A stretch of DNA of 64,000 nucleotides from Sandaracinomonas limnophila (GTDB lineage: Bacteria > Bacteroidota > Bacteroidia > Cytophagales > Spirosomataceae), in contig NZ_SACY01000004.1 of the NCBI RefSeq assembly GCF_004005965.1, forward strand, positions 124,001 through 188,000. Direction: 5' to 3'. The position numbers and the translations under genes are program-made. The notes beneath the pieces were generated by a model, which had not been told where the DNA came from, made no database searches, and saw only the letters and a list, made by a program, of their open reading frames with translations. Shown here one piece after another: positions 59,430 to 64,000 of this stretch. The number at the start of each line of letters is the position of its first letter. The first letter of the stretch is position 1.

Positions 59430-61529
59430 ATGAATAGAAGAGACTTCATCCATCAATTATCTCATGCTGCTGCCATACCGGCATTAATGTCGGGTATTTC
59501 GTGGGATAGTATGGCACAAATGGGGGAGTCTTCGCTGTTGGGGAACACCTTAAGTCAGGGAAATATTTTAATAGTTGTCTTATTAAATGGAGGAAATGAT
59601 GGATTAAACACAGTGATTCCGCTCAATATGATGTCGCAACTGAACAAAGTGCGGCCCAAGGTTATTATTCCTGAAAATAAATTATTATCATTGGGCAAAA
59701 GCGATTTAGCTTTACATCCTTCCTTAACGGGCCTTCAAAGTTTATCTAAAGAAAATAGGTTAAAAATTATTCAATCAGTTGGTTATCCAACTCCTAATTA
59801 TTCACATTTTAGGGCGATGGATATTTGGCAAAGTGGTGCCACGGCGTCGGAGTTTTTGAGTAGTGGGTGGATTGGCAGGTTTTTGGAATCTAAACATCCA
59901 GAATTTCCGCAGGCATATCCGAATGCCAATTACCCGCATCCACTTGCCTTAGAAATAGGTTGGAATTCGGCTCTTATGTTTACTGGCCAGCATTCCTTTA
60001 CAAGCGTGGTTGCATCTAATCCAGAAAATTTTTATGAAATTATTGGTGATTTAGATGTGAAATATCCAAGCACCCCAATAGGTGAAAAATTGAGTTACTT
60101 GCAGCTTATTGCTAAGCAGTCGAACGCATATGGAAAGGTGATGAAAGATTCGTACCAAAACGGTAAAGAGTTTTCATTCCCAAATACCAATTTGGCAAAC
60201 CAATTTAAAATTATTGCTCGACTCATCTCAGGCGGCCTTAACACTCGAATTTATAAAGTAGAAATTGGCGGATTTGATACCCATTCAAATCAGGTGGATT
60301 CATCGGATAGGACCAAAGGGACTCACGCAAATTTAATGACTGAATTGAATGATGCGATAACTACCTTTATGAAATCGATGGATTCCATCAATCAGTCGGA
60401 TAGAATAGTAGGAATGTGTTTTTCAGAATTTGGGCGAACGATACAATCGAACGACACCTCTGGAACAGACCATGGCGCAATTGCTCCTGTTATATTATTT
60501 GGCAACCAATTAGATGCCAACGTTGCAGGAACTAATCCTGTTATACCTACAAATTTAAGAGGGCAAGACGAATTGGATTTACAATTTGATTTTAAGCAGG
60601 TATATAGCTCATTGATTTCCCAATGGCTTGGCGGAGGCAACGCGGTAAAAACATTGTTTTCAAAAGAATATCCACAAATTTCGATCATTAAAGACGAATT
60701 TAGGGATTCGGATGAGGATGGTGTTGGCGATTTGTACGACAAATGTCCGGATACACCTTTTGGTACAATTGTAGACATCACTGGCTGTGAAGTATTTATG
60801 CTTCCAAAGGATAATTTTGAATTAAGTGTAGCTTCTTTAACTTGCCAAGGAACCAAAAATGGATCCATTCAAGTAAAAGTAAAGGATAAAAGCTATACTT
60901 ATAAAATAGAATTGAGAGAGGGAACAAAGGCTCCACAAGTGTTGGAAATAAGTAAAGGAAGTGCTGAAGTAACAATAAAAAATCTTGGAGCAGAAGTGTA
61001 TAAATTGGCCATTACAATTCCAGACAAACCAAGTTTTCAACAAAATTTTGAATTAAAAATTAGTGAGCCAGATGTATTAAAAGTTAATGCAAGTATTCAA
61101 GAGGATAGTAAGTTGTTGCAATTAGCTGTTTCAGGGGCAACAAATTATTTAGTTAGTATCAATGGAATTGAAAAAGAATACAATGCACCGCTGTTGAATT
61201 TACCGATAGAGAGTGGATTACAAGATATTCGAGTAAAAACGAATTTGGCTTGTCAGGGAGTTTTCAAAACCCAATTATTCTTATCAGAGACGGTAAATTG
61301 TTTTCCAAACCCTACGGCAGACTGGACTAATTTATACATCAATGGGCAAGCAGACGCTATACAAATTAAGGTGTTTGGATTAAACGGGCAACAACTTTTT
61401 GAGCAAAGGGAAAATATTCCAAATTCCCGTTTGGTTCCTGTTAATTTAAGTGAATTAGCTACAGGAACTTATTTACTTCAATTACTGAACGAGGAGGTTC
61501 AACAAACCATTAAAATTATAAAAATATGA
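59430..61529 (+). CDS. DUF1501 protein with Tat-like leader and T9SS sorting domain
   Basis: 699 residues. A twin-arginine-like leader (NRRDFIHQLSHAAAIPALM) precedes DUF1501 (ILIVVLLNGGNDGLNTVIPL, SHFRAMDIWQSG, IGGFDTHSNQVD, MCFSEFGRTIQSN, TDHGAIAPVILFGNQL). A thrombospondin type 3 calcium repeat follows (DSDEDGVGDLYDKCPDTPFG), then beta domains, and the C-terminus is a type A T9SS sorting domain (CFPNPTADWTNLYI, GLNGQQLFEQ, GTYLLQLLN). It should reach the cell surface. Compare the shorter DUF1501 protein at 5005-6456. Confidence 0.9.
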   Translation: MNRRDFIHQLSHAAAIPALMSGISWDSMAQMGESSLLGNTLSQGNILIVVLLNGGNDGLNTVIPLNMMSQLNKVRPKVIIPENKLLSLGKSDLALHPSLTGLQSLSKENRLKIIQSVGYPTPNYSHFRAMDIWQSGATASEFLSSGWIGRFLESKHPEFPQAYPNANYPHPLALEIGWNSALMFTGQHSFTSVVASNPENFYEIIGDLDVKYPSTPIGEKLSYLQLIAKQSNAYGKVMKDSYQNGKEFSFPNTNLANQFKIIARLISGGLNTRIYKVEIGGFDTHSNQVDSSDRTKGTHANLMTELNDAITTFMKSMDSINQSDRIVGMCFSEFGRTIQSNDTSGTDHGAIAPVILFGNQLDANVAGTNPVIPTNLRGQDELDLQFDFKQVYSSLISQWLGGGNAVKTLFSKEYPQISIIKDEFRDSDEDGVGDLYDKCPDTPFGTIVDITGCEVFMLPKDNFELSVASLTCQGTKNGSIQVKVKDKSYTYKIELREGTKAPQVLEISKGSAEVTIKNLGAEVYKLAITIPDKPSFQQNFELKISEPDVLKVNASIQEDSKLLQLAVSGATNYLVSINGIEKEYNAPLLNLPIESGLQDIRVKTNLACQGVFKTQLFLSETVNCFPNPTADWTNLYINGQADAIQIKVFGLNGQQLFEQRENIPNSRLVPVNLSELATGTYLLQLLNEEVQQTIKIIKI

Positions 61530-62239
61530 AAAGGCTCTTTTATTTTTTTTGTATTTGGGTATTCTTTTCATGTCAAAAAGATGATTCAGGGGGTACTCCT
61601 GTAGTTAATACACCCGTGTTGGCGCCAACGGCTGCTACGCTGAAATCACCGGGCGACAAAACCTTGTGCCTAGCAGGGAATCCGTTAAATTCTACTTACA
61701 CTGAATTAACTTTAGAGTGGACGGCCACACAAAATACTGAATATTATGATGTAGTAATTACTAATTTATTTACAAATAGTAGTCAAACCAAAAGGAGTTC
61801 ACAACCCAATTTAACCATCATATTAGAAGCCGGTACGCCGTATAGTTGGATGGTACAGTCGAAATCAAACAAAAGTACTGAAACAGGAAATAGTCCGATT
61901 TGGAAATTTTATTTGGCTGGTAATGGTAAAACAAATTTAGCTCCATTCCCTGCCGATAATTTAATCCCTGCCTCAGGAAAATCAGTTGCCTTAATTTCTG
62001 ACAAAACAACTTTGAGTTGGGTTGGTTCAGATGCAGACTCCAACACCTTGACTTATGAGGTATTTATAGATACAGATAGCAAGAAAGTTTTAAATCACGA
62101 AATAAACCCCATTCAAGCACAAGGAAATACAAGTCTAAGTGTTACCCTAAAATCGGGCCAAATTTATTATTGGCAAGTAAAAACAAGTGATGGAGAATTG
62201 AGTTCTTTTACTCAAGTGTTTTCATTTAGAACTATTTAA
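61526..62239 (+). CDS. fibronectin-type-III-like lipoprotein
   Basis: 237 residues. Lipobox VFFSC, Cys 16. Two FN3-like modules follow: ELTLEWTATQNTEYYDVVIT to YSWMVQSKSNKSTETGN, and KTTLSWVGSDADSNTLTYEV to QIYYWQVKTSDGELSSFTQ. It overlaps the DUF1501 gene by four bases (ATGA), so the two are probably translated together. It may anchor or display the DUF1501 protein at the surface. Confidence 0.78.
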   Translation: MKRLFYFFCIWVFFSCQKDDSGGTPVVNTPVLAPTAATLKSPGDKTLCLAGNPLNSTYTELTLEWTATQNTEYYDVVITNLFTNSSQTKRSSQPNLTIILEAGTPYSWMVQSKSNKSTETGNSPIWKFYLAGNGKTNLAPFPADNLIPASGKSVALISDKTTLSWVGSDADSNTLTYEVFIDTDSKKVLNHEINPIQAQGNTSLSVTLKSGQIYYWQVKTSDGELSSFTQVFSFRTI

Positions 62240-62248
62240 TTATTTACT

Positions 62249-63172
62249 ATGGAAAGAAGAGATTTTATTCAAAATTCATTGTTGGCAGGTTTCGCTGCTA
62301 ACAATTCGACTTCTTTAAGTCTGCCGTCAAAACCAAAATTGGAACCCAAAATAAAATTAAGTGTTTCCAGTTATTCATATTGGCATTTTAAGGGGGATAG
62401 ATTCCCCATAGAAAAGGTAATAGATGAGGCTGCAGCTTTAGGGTTAGAGGGGATTGATGTCTTGCACCGACAAATGGAGAGTGAAGAAAATTCTTATCTC
62501 CAAAAACTAAAAAAACATGCCTTTTTGAATGGCATTGCCTTAACTTGTTTATCTATTCATCAAGGATTTGTGACACCAGATAAGTCGGAACTAAAAAAAC
62601 ATGTAGACCATACAATACATTGTATAGAGTTGGCCTATAAAATGGGCATCCCTTGCTTGCGTTTGAACACTGGCCGATGGAATACCATCAAATCCTTTGA
62701 TGAATTAATGGCCAATAGAGGTATTGAACCTATTTTACCTGGTTACACGGAAGATGATGGATATAAATGGTGTGTAGAGGGAATTCAGCAATGTTTAGCC
62801 AAGGCAGAAGAATGTGGTGTTTTGTTGGCTTTGGAAAACCATTGGGGATTAGGCTCCACACCAGAGGGCATGTTAAGAATTCATGATACTGTAAATTCTC
62901 CGTGGTTGGGATTATTGATGGACACGGGTAATTTCCTAGAAAATCCATACGAAAAATTAGAAAAAATTGCTCCTAAGGCAAGTTTTGTACAAGCCAAAAC
63001 CTATTACGGTGGTGGCGAATGGTACAGCCTAGAATTGGATTATCCGAGAATCATCAACATCCTTAAAAAAGTAAATTACCAAGGCTATGTTTCGATAGAG
63101 TTTGAAGGAAAAGAGGATCCAAAATCAGGAGTTAGAAAAAGTGTAGAATTATTGAGAAAGGCCTTAAGTTAG
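62249..63172 (+). CDS. exported sugar phosphate isomerase/epimerase-like TIM barrel
   Basis: 307 residues with a twin-arginine-like leader (MERRDFIQNSLLAGFAA). The AP-endonuclease-2/xylose-isomerase-like barrel is shown by IKLSVSSYSYWHFKGDRFPI, LGLEGIDVLHRQMES, CLSIHQGF, LLALENHWGLGSTPEGML, LGLLMDTGNF and YVSIEFEGKEDPKSG. The Glu, Asp, His and Glu expected for metal binding are present. The substrate is probably a sugar or cyclitol. It lies ten bases after the lipoprotein gene and is the last gene of this run. Confidence 0.85.
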   Translation: MERRDFIQNSLLAGFAANNSTSLSLPSKPKLEPKIKLSVSSYSYWHFKGDRFPIEKVIDEAAALGLEGIDVLHRQMESEENSYLQKLKKHAFLNGIALTCLSIHQGFVTPDKSELKKHVDHTIHCIELAYKMGIPCLRLNTGRWNTIKSFDELMANRGIEPILPGYTEDDGYKWCVEGIQQCLAKAEECGVLLALENHWGLGSTPEGMLRIHDTVNSPWLGLLMDTGNFLENPYEKLEKIAPKASFVQAKTYYGGGEWYSLELDYPRIINILKKVNYQGYVSIEFEGKEDPKSGVRKSVELLRKALS

Positions 63173-63196
63173 AAATTTCACCCCCATAAAACACAA

Positions 63197-63220
63197 AACC
63201 CCAGCATTGCTGCTAGGGTT
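63197..63220 (-). terminator. terminator of tRNA-Phe
   Basis: On the minus strand AACCCTAGCA and TGCTGGGGTT pair over 10 bp (one T-G) around GCAA, followed by TTGTGTTTT. It lies directly after the tRNA. Confidence 0.8.
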
Positions 63221-63224
63221 GTTG

Positions 63225-63297
63225 TGGTAGATCCCAGACTCGAACTGGGGACACACGGATTTTCAGTCCGATGCTCTACCAACTGAGCTAATCCACC
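63225..63297 (-). tRNA. tRNA-Phe (GAA)
   Basis: 73 bases with a complete cloverleaf. The acceptor GGTGGAT/ATCTACC has one wobble, the D stem is GCTC/GAGC, the anticodon stem TCGGA/TCCGT encloses CTGAAAA with anticodon GAA, and the T stem CCCAG/CTGGG encloses TTCGAGT. CCA is not encoded. Confidence 0.95.
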
Positions 63298-63355
63298 GTT
63301 GGTCCCGTGTCATTCGGGACTGCAAAAATACGAAAAATATTTATTCGAACAAATT

Positions 63356-63379
63356 AGAGAGGAAAAAATATTCCTCTCT
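63356..63379 (-). terminator. hairpin downstream of the GMC gene
   Basis: AGAGAGGAA and TTCCTCTCT are perfect 9-bp arms around a six-base loop, 28 bases past the GMC stop. There is no long T-run on the minus strand. A second small hairpin, GTCCCG/CGGGAC, lies at 63302-63320 between it and tRNA-Phe. Confidence 0.5.
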
Positions 63380-63406
63380 TCTCTTGTTTCTCCTCTCTCG
63401 TATCTA

Positions 63407-64000
63407 TTAAAGATTCTTCTTCTTTAACTCACTTACGGCAAAATCAGCAGCACGTGCCGTCAAAGCCATGTAGGTTAAAGATGGGTTCACACATGAAGCA
63501 GAAACCATACCTGCGCCATCGGTTACAAATACGTTTTTCGCTGCCCAAACTTGATTGTTTTTGTTCAATACAGAGTTGCGCTTGTCGCTACCCATTCGAG
63601 CAGTACCCATTTCGTGAATACCTAAACCAATATGTGTATTTTGATTATTATACGCATTGATATTTTTGAAACCAGCAGCTTCTAACATTTCCGCTGCATC
63701 GTTCATCATGTCGATACGCATCTTGTTTTCATTATCCCCCAAATTGGCTTCAAACTCAAGCACTGGCAAGCCCCACTTGTCTTTTTTGTCTTTGCTCAAT
63801 TGGAAACGGTTATTTGGATCTGGTAAAATTTCACCGAAGCCTCCAAAACCGATTGTCCACTGTCCTGGCATAGTCAATTGCTCTTTCAAGTCAGCTCCAA
63901 AACCTTCCATTCCTACGCCACGGCCCCAGCCTTCGCGACTTGCTCCACCTTGGTAACCGAATCCGCGGTGGTAATTACGCTTGTCTTTGCCCCAGTTACG
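63407..64000 (-). CDS. GMC family oxidoreductase, C-terminal part (gene continues beyond the window)
   Basis: The frame is open from the window edge, so the gene is partial; 197 residues are visible. The C-terminal GMC domain has GYQGGASREGWGRGVGMEGF, GLGIHEMGTARMGSDKRNSV (active-site His) and the FAD-binding FVTDGAGMVSASCVNPSLTY followed by MALTARAADF. It resembles gluconate 2-dehydrogenase large subunits and related flavoproteins of Bacteroidota, which oxidise sugars. An internal ATG at 63910 is not the start. Confidence 0.9.
   Translation of the reverse strand, partial: RNWGKDKRNYHRGFGYQGGASREGWGRGVGMEGFGADLKEQLTMPGQWTIGFGGFGEILPDPNNRFQLSKDKKDKWGLPVLEFEANLGDNENKMRIDMMNDAAEMLEAAGFKNINAYNNQNTHIGLGIHEMGTARMGSDKRNSVLNKNNQVWAAKNVFVTDGAGMVSASCVNPSLTYMALTARAADFAVSELKKKNL

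Overview
The window is AT-rich DNA from a member of the Bacteroidota, most likely a Cytophagales (Spirosomataceae-like) bacterium. This rests on several signs: promoters of the -33 TTG / -7 TAnnTTTG type, no Shine-Dalgarno sequences, a type IX secretion sorting domain, an M56 receptor with a TonB-plug-like tail, a membrane AraC regulator and Bacteroidetes-type integrase sequences. The genus is not certain. All calls come from reading the sequence; no database was searched.

From 0 to 14 kb: a secreted nucleoside-hydrolase-like DUF1593 protein, then a tight plus-strand run (beta-propeller, DUF1549/DUF1553 cytochrome, DUF1501, DUF2231/cytochrome c protein) of the kind best known from Planctomycetes. 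A BlaI/M56 regulatory pair follows, with two operators, one of them filling the promoter spacer. Next are a VanZ-like protein and two tandem GH28 pectinases. From 14 to 35 kb is metabolic accessory DNA: a carboxylesterase, an acyltransferase, a TrpF-like protein, an FAD monooxygenase, a DUF4143 ATPase, and two clusters rich in small secreted NTF2/SnoaL-like proteins with alpha/beta hydrolases, VOC and EthD proteins. A membrane AraC regulator, an esterase, an M19 dipeptidase, DUF2200 and a cupin are also present.

From 35 to 40 kb are a YitT-like gene cut by an in-frame stop, a subclass B1 metallo-beta-lactamase with all zinc ligands, and small minus-strand genes separated by a family of intergenic repeats that contain terminators. 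A HepT/MNT toxin-antitoxin pair closes this part.

From 40.18 to 54.02 kb a 13.8-kb integrative element sits in the tRNA-Asn gene. An 80-bp direct repeat (3' half of the tRNA plus its terminator) marks both ends. The element carries a tyrosine recombinase, an excisionase-like protein, a 552-residue protein with motifs resembling a family-A/T7-like polymerase palm, a serine resolvase, small coupled genes and a seven-gene minus-strand copper cassette. The cassette holds a Cys-rich protein, DUF3347, an HMA-AraC regulator, a secreted metal-binding protein, HMA-MauE, a multicopper oxidase with a barrel-like tail, and DUF2911. No conjugation genes were seen. The polymerase-like protein and the HMA-AraC regulator are the best candidates for something undescribed.

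From 54 to 64 kb: tRNA-Asn, an efflux adaptor/TolC pair without a pump gene, a Rieske lipoprotein, a second DUF1800/DUF1501 locus (the DUF1501 protein has both a Tat-like signal and a T9SS tail), a sugar-isomerase-like protein, tRNA-Phe and the 3' part of a GMC oxidoreductase gene that runs off the window.
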